DNA from: Brassica napus
Taxonomy: Eukaryota > Streptophyta > Magnoliopsida > Brassicales > Brassicaceae
Reading direction: 5' to 3'
NCBI RefSeq assembly: GCF_020379485.1
Contig: NC_063442.1
Coordinates: forward strand, 15,498,009-15,562,008
Length of the DNA stretch: 64,000 nt
Made by a program: the position numbers and the translations under genes. Positions 13,574 to 23,240 of this stretch are shown piece after piece. Under the pieces are notes generated by a model. That model was not told the DNA's origin. It was given only the letters and a program-made list of their open reading frames with translations, and did not search any database. The first letter of the stretch is position 1; each line of letters opens with the position of its first letter.

Positions 13574-14090
13574 CTAAAGCATTTCTGAGATGAGTTTAGT
13601 CTTAAGAGCTATTTCTTGATCAGAAAGTGTTTCCACTTTTTTGGCTAGGAGGCGATCAAGTATCTTTTGTTTGGAGATGGTATTTTTCTGAGCAAGGATG
13701 ATATGGATTTGATCAAAAGCTGCCTCGTTTGGCTTTTTTCGCTTCGCTGCTTTGCTGGCCTTAACACCCACCGGCCTCGCCTCTTCCTCCTCAACCACCA
13801 CCTCCGCATCAGCTTCCTTCCTTTTCTCCTTCGAGATAGCGTGGGATCTCCATTTCTGATCGAACCTCAGTTCCCTCCAGCAGTGTTCTAGTATGAACTT
13901 CTGTTTGTAGTCATTGAAGAAGATGTCATGCGCTGCCTTCTTCTTTGGTTTTCCACTTTCTCCTTTCTGGAGGCTTAACTATCCCGGGAGAGTTAACACC
14001 TGGCTCAGCAGAGTCTACGTCTATTGGTGGACTGCTCTGCGAAGCTAACAGGTTCACAAACCCGGGAGAGTTAAGGGAAAAAGGGTCCAT
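13574..14090 (-). pseudogene. Myb/SANT-like PIF partner gene with its central domain deleted
   Basis: The minus-strand frame starts MDPFSLNSPGFVNLLASQ, as in plant PIF/Harbinger ORF1 proteins, and runs to KWKTKEEGSA, where it meets a TGA. After this junction (about 13930-13945) the sequence continues in another frame as AAHDIFFNDYKQKFILEHCW and ends with the family's C-terminal block (IHIILAQKNTISKQKILD to LISEML). Relatives I know have about 90 residues of trihelix/SANT domain between these parts. An internal deletion has removed that domain and shifted the frame, so no DNA-binding product is expected. Confidence 0.8.
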
Positions 14091-14485
14091 GTTTGTGGTG
14101 TTTTTGTTTGGGTTCGTGTTTAGATGTTTCTGTGAATTTTAAGTGTGGAGTTACTATGTTTTTAAAGTAGTTTGTACGTCTACAATGAGAGCAAATTAAA
14201 AGGACTCTACCAACCAAAATTAATTACACAACCCATTACAAAACTACTAGATACCTATGAGCAGATACACATCAAATCATGCGAAACAATTAACTCTTCT
14301 AGTACTAGATACCAAAATTAATTACACAAGCTATTAATGTTTGTTTATAAAATATCTACTTGTACATCTAGTTCTCCTTCTAGTTCTTGTTGTGGTTGTA
14401 GTTAACTTTAGTCCTAGTTCTAGTTGTACTTCTAGTTCTACTTCTAATTCAAACGACAGATATCAATGAGTCTAACCTTTCGTTG

Positions 14486-15088
14486 TCAATCGAAGCAGAC
14501 CTTCTCGAGGGTATCGACCTGCACACTGAGGTCATATACCTGCTCGTTGAGTAATTTAACCTGTTCCTGGACAAAGGATATTTGTGTTAGTCACTGTAAA
14601 TAAAAAATATGGAAAAAATTATTACAGCGATGAAAGAGGAATGTTTCACTAACCTCAAGTGTCTCGATCTGTTTTGTGAGATGCGAGACCCCCATCATCA
14701 CCTGCTCAGCCTCCTCCACCCGTTTAGTCAGCCTCTCCAGCTCCTCCTGCATACCTATAACCCAAGGCTGACGATAATGGAACCCATCAGCCTTGGTTAC
14801 AACATAAATAATAATCAGACTCTTTTGGATTTACAACAATAACAACAATGATATACAACTTACCAAAGTGCAGTTTTACACGAGAGACTTTACCTCATAG
14901 TTTTTGCACGTAAAGAACCGCTTCCCAGGAAGAGTGTCGTAGTCCTCCTTCCCGCAAACCTCGTTAATGAGTCTCCCACCACACGGACACCTTTTAGGAA
15001 TCCCGTACTCGGAATCGGCCACGAACCCTAACATGTTGATGTGGTGGTTTTGCCTCTTTGAATGTCTTCTATCTTCTGCCGGATCCAT
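14486..15088 (-). CDS. GRF-type zinc-finger protein (137 residues)
   Basis: Three exons join in phase: 15088-14894, 14791-14654 and 14566-14486. Exon 1 encodes a GRF zinc finger (CPCGGRLINEV then about 17 residues to FFTCKNYE). Exons 2 and 3 encode a coiled-coil-like region with heptad-type leucines and valines (EELERLTKRVEEAEQV, then EQVKLLNEQVYDLSVQVDTL) ending in EKVCFD. The organisation matches small Brassicaceae proteins of the At4g04775-like group, whose function is unknown to me. GRF fingers bind nucleic acid in other proteins. The gene lies between the ends of the PIF/Harbinger element and reads in the same direction as the transposase, so it moves with it or was captured by it. Confidence 0.8.
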
Positions 15089-15756
15089 CTGAAAAAAATT
15101 TGAAAATTTTGTCAAAATTAAACCTTAATAACGAAACAAAAGGATTAAACGAAACCAAAATCAAACCCCCATGACGATTTAAACAATAAAACGAAACCCA
15201 TAACTTGATTTACAAATATTACTGGAAACCCGTAAGTCGATATGAAAACTCAGATCAAAGAACCCAAAAACATACCACCATCACGATCTCCAACCCTTTA
15301 TCGAAACCCATATATCGTTTTACATCCCTAACTCGAAACCCCCAAATTTTTTTCAAAATCCAATTACGGCTTCCAACCCCAAAATCGACCAACAAAACCT
15401 GGGAAACTACTCGATACTCACCTACGCTCGTGGATACTAGAGATCGTCGTTGATTAGGTGGAGCAAATCGCCGGGAGTCGTCGTCGCACGAAAAATCGCC
15501 TCTCACGCCGAAACCCTAGTTTTTTTAGAAAGAGGGGAAAATGAGATGAATCACGACGAAGCCCTTCTTTCCTCCTCGTCAACGCGGAATCGATTGACAA
15601 ACCCGAGCACGACACGTGGTAAAAATCGCGCCTTACGGATTCATGCCCAAGGCCCGGTTCACGTTAATTATCGATTTTTTCATTTTCTTTTAATGAAACG
15701 GGCCTAAGATTTCGAGCCCATGAACCGTTTAAAAACCGCTAATGCGGATGGTCTTA

Positions 15757-16113
15757 TACGTAATAACGAGGTGGTACAAAGGGTATAACTGTTAGACAAA
15801 AAAAAACAGAAAAAGTCGACCCATCAAGTCAACTCTAAACGCGCCAGTCAATTGGAACATGCAAAAGGAGACGGCAATCGACGAATACGCGTAATAAGGA
15901 ATTAAGGAGGATCTTGTTGTTACAATCAAGAAAAGTTTGGGCATTTTTTGTCAGACTTTGAAAGTCAAGGGGAAACAATTAGTTTTACCAAAATAATACA
16001 TCTCCAAACTTTGCGTATACATTTGAACATTACAGAAAAAGTCGCCGGTCGCCGGTCCGGTGGTCCGTCAGGCCAGAGTAATCTTCTAATTAGTTCTCTT
16101 TGAAGTGAAAACG
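15757..16113 (+). promoter_or_regulatory. Upstream region of the NPF8.4-like gene
   Basis: This is the 357-base spacer between the PIF/Harbinger target duplication and the start codon at 16114. It must contain promoter and leader unless these reach into the transposon. I see no clear TATA box. The PIF insertion therefore lies within a few hundred bases of the transporter's start. Confidence 0.4.
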
Positions 16114-18943
16114 ATGGGTTCCATCGAAGAGGAAAGACCCCTCTTCGAACAAGGTTTTGTATTATTACAGGTTCGATCAAGTTGTGTTCTTTGACTTTCA
16201 ATTTACTTGCCAGTTATTACAATTAGATCAAGGAACCGTGGGTTTTCGTATCTTATGGTTTCTATGTATCAGTCAACTTTCGCTGAGCTATAGTTGTGAT
16301 GCTTGCTTATGTTAGCTATAGTTGTGTTTGTCTGAACATGTTTCTTGATTTTGTTTAAGCAGGAAGTGAAACTGTATGCTGAAGATGGTTCAGTGGATAT
16401 CCATGGAAACCCACCATTAAAGCAGAAAACAGGAAACTGGAAAGCTTGTCCATTCATTCTCGGTGATAAAAACAAAAACAAATGTTTCTTGTTTTGTCTT
16501 TGTTGTAGCTCTAATCCTTTAAGACTAATAATGTCTGCACCGTTGCAGGCAATGAATGCTGCGAACGCTTAGCTTACTACGGTATTGCCAAGAATCTAGT
16601 CACTTACTTCACGACAAAATTGCATGAGACAAATGTATCTGCGGCAAGGCATGTCATGATATGGCAAGGGACTTGTTACATCACTCCTCTCATTGGAGCT
16701 TTAATAGCTGATGCTTACTGGGGAAGATACTGGACTATTGCTTGTTTCTCTGCCATTTATTTCACCGTAAGCATTTACAATTGTATTGTTATTTTCCTTT
16801 TTGATAATGTTCTTTGCTAACCAGAGGTCGTTAGCTCAATTAAAAAAGATTTTGGCCATTGTATCAAAAGTCTTCGGTTCGAGTGACCAATGGATGAAAC
16901 TAATATTACATGCCGTGGTTTGGGGCTACCTCCTCGTATTCAAATAAGAATGATAATAATGATCTGTGCTTTGATTTTGTTTAGGGAATGGCGACACTGA
17001 CACTCTCAGCTTCACTCCCGGGCCTTAAGCCAGCTGAATGCATTGGTTCTCTATGCCCACCAGCAACAACAACTCAGTATTCAGTGTTCTTTGCCGGTCT
17101 TTACCTTATCTCACTCGGTACTGGAGGCATAAAACCATGTGTCTCATCTTTTGGTGCTGATCAGTTTGATGACACTGACCCTCATGAACGACCAAGTAAA
17201 ACTTCTTTCTTTAACTGGTTTTACTTCTCCATCAACATCGGGGCTTTTGTCTCATCTACTCTTCTAGTGTGGGTTCAAGAGAACTGTGGGTGGGGTCTAG
17301 GGTTCTTGATCCCTACTGTTGTCATGGGGCTCTCTCTCGTGAGTTTCTTCTGTGGTACTCCGCTTTATAGGTTTCAGAAACCGGGAGGCAGCCCGGTTAC
17401 TAGGGTCTGCCAAGTTCTTGTAGCTGCTTATCTTAAAATGAGTCTCAAGTTTGATGAAGAAGACCATACACTTCTGTTTGAAACACAAGACAAGCACTCC
17501 GCAATACCTGGAAGCAGGAAGATTGAGCACACAGACGGTTACAAGAAAATATCGTTTTATCATTTTGAATAGAGAGCTTCATGTTATGGAGTGTTTAGGC
17601 CTGGGCAAAAAAATCAGAACGGAAAATCGGAATCAGAACCGAACCGGAACCAGACCAAAACTTTCAAACCCGAACGGTTTCTATATTTTTATATCTGAAA
17701 TATCCAAATATATTAAAAATATTAATTATATATACATATAACATAACTAATATATATATAATTAAAGATTTATTAAATGTATTAAAAAATATTTTTTATA
17801 AAAACAATAATAAAAAAAAAATCTAAACTACCCAAAATTATCAGTTTTATTTGAATTATCCAAAACAATCCAAACTCTTCGAGATTTTTATTTAAATTGT
17901 CTTAACTACTCGATATTTTATCCGAAATATCTGATATTTTATCCAAATTACCGTAATAACCGACCAAAACCAAATGGGAACCAAATTTTTTGGGTATTAG
18001 ATGTTTCTAATTTTACTATCCGAACTGATCTGAACCAATCCAAAACCAAAAAAATTCCGGTTCCTATATGGATCCTCTATCCCCTACCCAAATGCCCGGG
18101 CCTAAAGAGTGTTCATGGGGAAATAAACTGGTTTCTCATATCATATGCAGGTGTCTTGACAAAGCCGCAGTTATTACAGAACATGATGTCACAAATGGTG
18201 TCACTCCTAACCCATGGAAGCTATGTACTGTGACTCAAGTAGAAGAAGTTAAGATTCTGTTACGTATGTTTCCCATCTGGGTCTCCGGCATCGTGTTCAC
18301 AGCGCTCCAGTCTCAGATATACACCCTCTTCGTGCAGCAAGGACGGTCCATGAAACATACCATAGGCTCATTTGAGATTCCTCCCGCTACACTCGGGATG
18401 TTCGACACTGCAAGTGTGCTCATATGTATCCCAATCTACGACAAAGTCCTCGTTCCCTTTGTGAGACGGTTCACAGGCAGAGCAAAGGGATTCACTGATC
18501 TACAACGCATGGGAGTTGGACTTCTTGTCTCTGTCTTGAGCATGGCAGCTGCAGCTATTGTCGAGACAAAGAGGCTACGTGTTCTCGGAGCAATGAACAT
18601 CTTTTGGCAGGTTCCTCAGTACTTTCTTATGGGCACAGCGGAGGTTTTCTTCTACATTGGTCAGGTTGAGTTTTACTACGAGCAGTCTCCTGACGCGATG
18701 AGGAGCTTGTGTAGTGCCTTGCCGCTTCTCTCTACTGCCTTTGGGAGCTATCTGAGCTCGTTGATCCTCTCGCTTGTGGCGTATTTCACGACAATGGATG
18801 GTCAAGATGGTTGGATTCCTTCAGAGGACATTGATAAAGGACATCTTGACTACTTCTTCTGGCTTTTGGTCTGTTTTGGTTGTGTGAATATTCCTGTTTT
18901 TGTCTTCTTCTCTGTCAAGCACTTGCAGAAAAAGGCTGCTTAA
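16114..18943 (+). CDS. NPF8.4: NPF8.4/PTR4-like peptide (NRT1/PTR family) transporter
   Basis: This is a proton-coupled di-/tripeptide transporter of the major facilitator superfamily with about 12 helices. In Arabidopsis, PTR4 and PTR6 are tonoplast members (family knowledge). Exons are 16114-16170, 16363-16462, 16549-16766, 16985-17553 and 18151-18943, giving 578 residues. The start [14 protein letters not shown] fits PTR2-like proteins. The proton-coupling ExxER motif is present ([11 protein letters not shown]), as are [17 protein letters not shown] and [13 protein letters not shown]. The loop between helices 9 and 10 is shorter than in NPF8.3 ([18 protein letters not shown]), as I recall for Arabidopsis PTR4, which supports the NPF8.4 assignment. 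The last intron contains a hAT-type MITE, and the neighbouring NPF8.3-like gene lacks an intron there. The predicted donor (ATATC|GTTTT) is weak, but it gives a total of exactly 579 codons. If it is not used, the frame ends at 17572. Confidence 0.85.
16824..16892 (+). repeat. tRNA-like (SINE-related?) fragment in an NPF8.4 intron
   Basis: The intron between exons 3 and 4 contains a segment with an A-box-like TTAGCTCAATT and, about 40 bases later, a B-box-like GGTTCGAGT. This resembles the tRNA-derived head of a plant SINE. There is no good cloverleaf and no poly-A tail, so it is at most a decayed fragment. Confidence 0.35.
17596..18105. mobile_element. hAT-type MITE inside NPF8.4
   Basis: The segment starts TAGGCCTGGGCA and ends with the near inverted copy TGCCCGGGCCTA, forming terminal inverted repeats of 12 bases with one mismatch. 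The heptamer GAGTGTT occurs directly before the left end and just after the right end, compatible with a slightly decayed 8-bp hAT target duplication. The interior is AT-rich with the (ACCGAACCGGAACC)-like motifs common in such elements and has no coding capacity. Confidence 0.65.
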
Positions 18944-19087
18944 GCTTCAGCTTGGCTCTTGTTTGATATTTGTATATACGGAAACATGTAAAAGTTATGG
19001 GCCACTATGTAAAACTATGAAGACTTCATTTCATACTTATTTGTAAATATGTCATAATAGTTCCTATGCTACATGTTGGCGGTTGTT

Positions 19088-19995
19088 TTTTTTTTTTTTT
19101 CCGTCAATAGTTGATTTTATTACTAAATGGGCCAAGCCCAGAATTACAAAAAAGACCCAAGGTCCACCAAACGAAACCCTAGAGAAAACTAAAAGCGGTG
19201 CCACCGTTCGCTCACGGCGTGCCCCCGCTTCGAGCCATCCCCGGTGATCAACCCAACGATCCACCGGAAGAACCGTCACTCACTGGCTTCCAAGCCTCAT
19301 CGCCGCAAACACTTCCAACCGCGAGTTCCCAATAGTGGAGAGATTCAATCGGTAACCCGAGATCTCATCCGTCTCCTTTCGTCACCGGAACTGGGAAGAA
19401 AGCTTCGCCGGCAGACCCAATCCTTCAACATCGGAGAGCTTCGATCGTCTTCCGACGCGAACTCCTCCAACTAGACCAAACCGAAACCGCAAAAACCAAA
19501 GATAAAAACAAACCCTAACAAACCTAGGGGACTAAAAGCCGGCGGCGCAAGGCAAAGACCGCATTCACCCCCCGGAAACTGAAGCCGGCGAAAGCGAAGC
19601 TAACGAAGCCTCCGCCTTCCGGAAACTAGACCGGCGGCGATGGATCTGTAGGAGCCTCCACCTCCCGGGAAACCCTAATCTGACAAACCGACATCTCCCC
19701 ACCTCACCCTTCACCCAGTCGCGTCGTTACTCCAGCCACCGCGCCACCGTGTGAATTTGTTCACTCCCCGAGTTGACCACTCCGGTTGGGAACTGGACAC
19801 AGCTCCGACAAAACGAATAGGAAGAGGAGGTGAAAAAGAAGTCGGGAAACATTTTTAACCAAAAGAAAATGGGCTCCGGCGACGGCACGGACGCTCACGC
19901 GCCGGCCGTACGCCGGACCCAAAACCAGATCTGCTTTCTCTCTCTAAATTGCTTTATCTCTCTCCACAAAGCCACTCCCCCTTATCTTGTGTTTT
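19088..19995 (-). mobile_element. Short non-LTR retrotransposon with a 14-bp target duplication
   Basis: The 14-base sequence TGTTGGCGGTTGTT occurs at 19074-19087 and again at 19996-20009. The insert starts (plus strand) with a T run followed by CCGTCAATAGTTGATTTTAT, that is, a poly-A tail on the minus strand. The rest is unusually GC-rich for the area, and no reverse transcriptase is present. A poly-A end plus a long target duplication indicates LINE-machinery insertion of a 0.9-kb non-autonomous or internally deleted element. A short frame at 19244-19474 on the plus strand has no recognisable domain. Confidence 0.75.
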
Positions 19996-20412
19996 TGTTG
20001 GCGGTTGTTATATTTGATGAAAAAAAGAGCAAAAAGTAATTTGGTGTTGCCAAATTTTGGCATTTACTGCTTTTCATGTTATTAAATATATATATTCAAA
20101 TGTTTCATAATCATTATGTTAAATTTTAATTTAACATTTTTTTCTAATAAATATTTTATTATTATTTATGATCAGTTTTTATCAATATTTTTAAATTTTA
20201 ATTTAACATAATGATGCTACTATTCTAAATATTAATTAACTATGCTATTACAAATAATAAAAATATTAAAAAATAGTTATATAACCGTCAATTTTATTTG
20301 TTTTACGAAGATTTATGTCTAATCTTATCATCATGAACTGTTTTATAAAATCTACATTTGTAAGCACTTTTTGTACCATAGTACATATATACGGTATTTT
20401 TTTTACTATGTA

Positions 20413-21156
20413 CTAGATATTAATCTTCACATCCGTGCGGATATATTTATATTTTTAAACTAATATTTAAAATATAAAATATGTTATAAAGATATATATC
20501 TAATATCAATTTTATGTATATAATTTTTATTTTGAAAATTTATATTTGTTGAAATTTGTTTGATGATATTGCACAAATCATATATTAATGAATTATTTTT
20601 GTTTATTTATTTAAAATGCAACATCAATATTAAAAGTAAAATTTTAAACATTAGTTTAGATGAATTAATTTTTAGCTTCTTTGTTTAGAAATTTTTATTC
20701 TCGAAATGTTTTTATATGAATAAATTAAATTATTTTTGTTATATTTTAAAATATTATTTTATTCAATATATTATATTTCAGTTTAATATTTTTACTTTTA
20801 CTAAAAATATCAACATTAAATGTTACAACGAATAAAATATTATTTATTTTGTTTTATATAAAAAATTAATTTGATAATTTAAAAAGAATTGGGTTATACT
20901 ATTTAATTTCAAAATTAGTTACTGGAATATATAAAATATGGTCTATATTAAATATGGTAAACAGTCAAATGATAATTACCTAATGACAATATATTTATCT
21001 TTTTTTAGAATTGTTATTGTTTAGATGTATATTGTTTTGCTAGGAGAATATCATATATGAGTAGTTTTAGGATGTTTAGTTAAATTTCTAATGAATGGTC
21101 TTACATAGACTTGTATATGATAGATTAAAAATATGAATCTATTTTAAAGGAGTAGA
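20413..21156 (-). mobile_element. Probable non-autonomous Helitron
   Basis: On the minus strand it begins TCTACTCCTTTAAAATAGA after an A and ends CTAG before a T. A short hairpin (ATCCG CA CGGAT) precedes the 3' end by about 15 bases. The interior is AT-rich and has no ORF. The ends fit the Helitron rule, but the 5' end is less typical than in the other copies here. Confidence 0.5.
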
Positions 21157-21284
21157 TAGTTCATTTTTTGTGCGATAAAACCTAAATATTTTTATATTTG
21201 AACATCATATTAAATCATTGGACTAAATGAGGTTTTACACGGTCAATTATTTTAAAAATTAAAATAAATATATATTTTTTTTGA

Positions 21285-21660
21285 CAGCAAACGTTTACAG
21301 ACTCATGTTGACTCTGTAAACTAAAGTGGCAACTCCGCATCCATGTGAACGACGAAGGACGTTTGTTTCCTAGCATTGCGTGTTAAGCTATCAGTCCGTA
21401 TATTCATCGTTCGGTAAACATGAACGATGTCTGAGTTTAGAAAGCTTCCTTTTAAAAGCTTGATATCTTCTAAGTAGCTTCCAAATGCTGGTCATTCTTC
21501 TGGTTCCGAAACCATCTTTACCAGCTGAGAACAATCTGTTGCAATTGTTACTTGGAACTGTCTTAAGTTCTTCATACATTCTATTGCCCAAATTAATGCT
21601 TCCACCTCCGAATGCAGGGGTGAAAGGCTTGCCCTGACATTCCTTACCCCTAATAAACCA
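21285..21660 (-). pseudogene. LINE remnant: C-terminal RNase H-like domain
   Basis: The minus-strand translation contains SPLHSEVEALIWAIECMKNL, QVTIATDCSQLVKMVSEPEE, then a stop where relatives have tryptophan, followed by PAFGSYLEDIKLLKG and ARKQTSFVVHMDAELPL. This is the RNase H-type domain (RVT_3) at the end of plant L1-type LINE ORF2. A poly-T stretch near 21279 marks the 3' tail of the element. Everything upstream of this domain is missing, so it is a 5'-truncated, inactive copy. Confidence 0.75.
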
Positions 21661-23240
21661 TCAAAAACTGGTAAAGTACTATACCAGCCTTGGCCGGAAA
21701 AAAATTCTTTACCCGATAAATTAAAATAATATCTAATCTGTAGGGTCTTAATTTTTATCTACCATAAAAAAATCTAACTAACCAGAAATTTAATAAAATA
21801 TCCTAAATTTATTCATAGATAATATTTTTTTAATAAAAACAATATAAATCTAAACAATAAGATTTCATGTGTTGAACAAATTTTTTTTTATGTAAAAGCC
21901 AAATACGTTTATATTATGCAATTGGTTTTTCTACCATATTTAATCTAGGCCAGATTTTATAGTAAAAAAATAAAAAAAAAACTAAAATATAATACATTAA
22001 ATAAAATATATTTTTAAAACATAATATTAACTAATTTAATTTAGTCACATAATATTTCAAGAATATAAACGTTTAAAAAAAATAAAAAAATTGTAATAAT
22101 TCGTATAAAAATAATGTTTAAAAGTAAATTATTAATATGACGTTACATTTCTAAATAAGAAAATAAAATAAAAGGCAACTCTCTTAAATAGACCATTTTC
22201 AAGTTCTTATCACAAAAATAGAACTTAAGGAGGAAAATGACCAAAATTTTTCATTTAATAGGTAAACATATTTTAATACCCTGGATATATAAATATAAAT
22301 AATTTTTTTTTATAATATCAGATTATATGTTTTCAAATTTGAACTTTTTTATAAACTCTTTCTTTTATTTTTTTTTAATTCAAAATACTTTTTGCAACAA
22401 TTTTTATAATTTCACATTTATAAAATTATTTTTTATTTTATAAAATTTTAAAACTTAATCTCAGAGGTATAAATATATATTTACCTCTTTAATAAAACAT
22501 TTTGATCATTTTGATCATTAGAGTCTATATTTATGACAATGATTTTTTTATTGCTATCCTATGGTATTTTTCTAAATAAATGGTGACTATATGATTAGTA
22601 TAATTTTATAAATATAAATTTCAATATATATAAAATTTTCAAAAATATTTTTGTATATAAATAGAAGTTATTTTATATTTTAAAGATTTTTTTTTTGTCA
22701 ATTATATTTTAAAGATTTTTTTTTGAAAACAAATATGTATCCATACGGACGCGTGTGTTTAATTCTAGGAACACTATAAAAAATGTTCTTATATACCAAT
22801 TAATCAATAAACTATAGAAACTGGAAGAATCAACGAATTTTAAAAAATAGTTACTATTGTGTGTACTAAAGGAAGACGTTCCAGTCCACATAAGTTGCGG
22901 TCAAATTAGATTATTTGTAGCAGTTAAAAAATACATTTAATGTTCTTGGATAGAGTGATACAAGTTGAGGCATGGATAAATCGATCTATAATTCTATCTC
23001 ACGTCAAACAATGCAAAGGATAAGCCGTAATCTTTAAAGATAAGACTGTTATTGCTTTATTAGTTCGCTAATTAATTTATTATAATCAGTTCTATACTTC
23101 TATTTAATATTTTTTCCAATTGATAAAAGTCGCCTGGAAAAAAAAATAAAAAAAATTGAATCACAGGTCTTCCAATTGATAAGAGAGTAAAGAGATTCAT
23201 CAAGATTAAGGAATCTTTCTGGTCGAAGCCGGGAAAAACG
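21661..23240. other. AT-rich spacer and upstream region of NPF8.3
   Basis: No gene is seen. The block near 22190-22560 begins with a motif (ATCACAAAAATAGA ... GGAAAATGACCAAAA) that recurs inside the Helitron at about 32080-32120, so it is probably a degenerate copy of a common Brassicaceae MITE. The last 150 bases up to 23240 should hold the leader of the NPF8.3-like gene. Confidence 0.45.

Larger units (their letters stand above)
11054..15753 (-). mobile_element. PIF/Harbinger DNA transposon with three genes
   Basis: The element is bounded by imperfect terminal inverted repeats, GAGCATGAGCATTGGTG at 11054 and, reversed, GACCATCCGCATTAGCG ending at 15753. Eleven of the first fourteen bases agree. 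The trinucleotide TTA flanks both ends (11051-11053 and 15754-15756), the target duplication expected of PIF/Harbinger. Inside, all on the minus strand, are a DDE transposase (11342-12610), a deleted Myb-like partner (13574-14090) and a GRF zinc-finger gene (14486-15088). The spacer 12611-13573 has a short repeated motif near 12900-12970 (TTGAAGCTTGTTGTTTGA twice) and no gene. The stretch 15089-15753 is probably promoter sequence. Confidence 0.8.
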
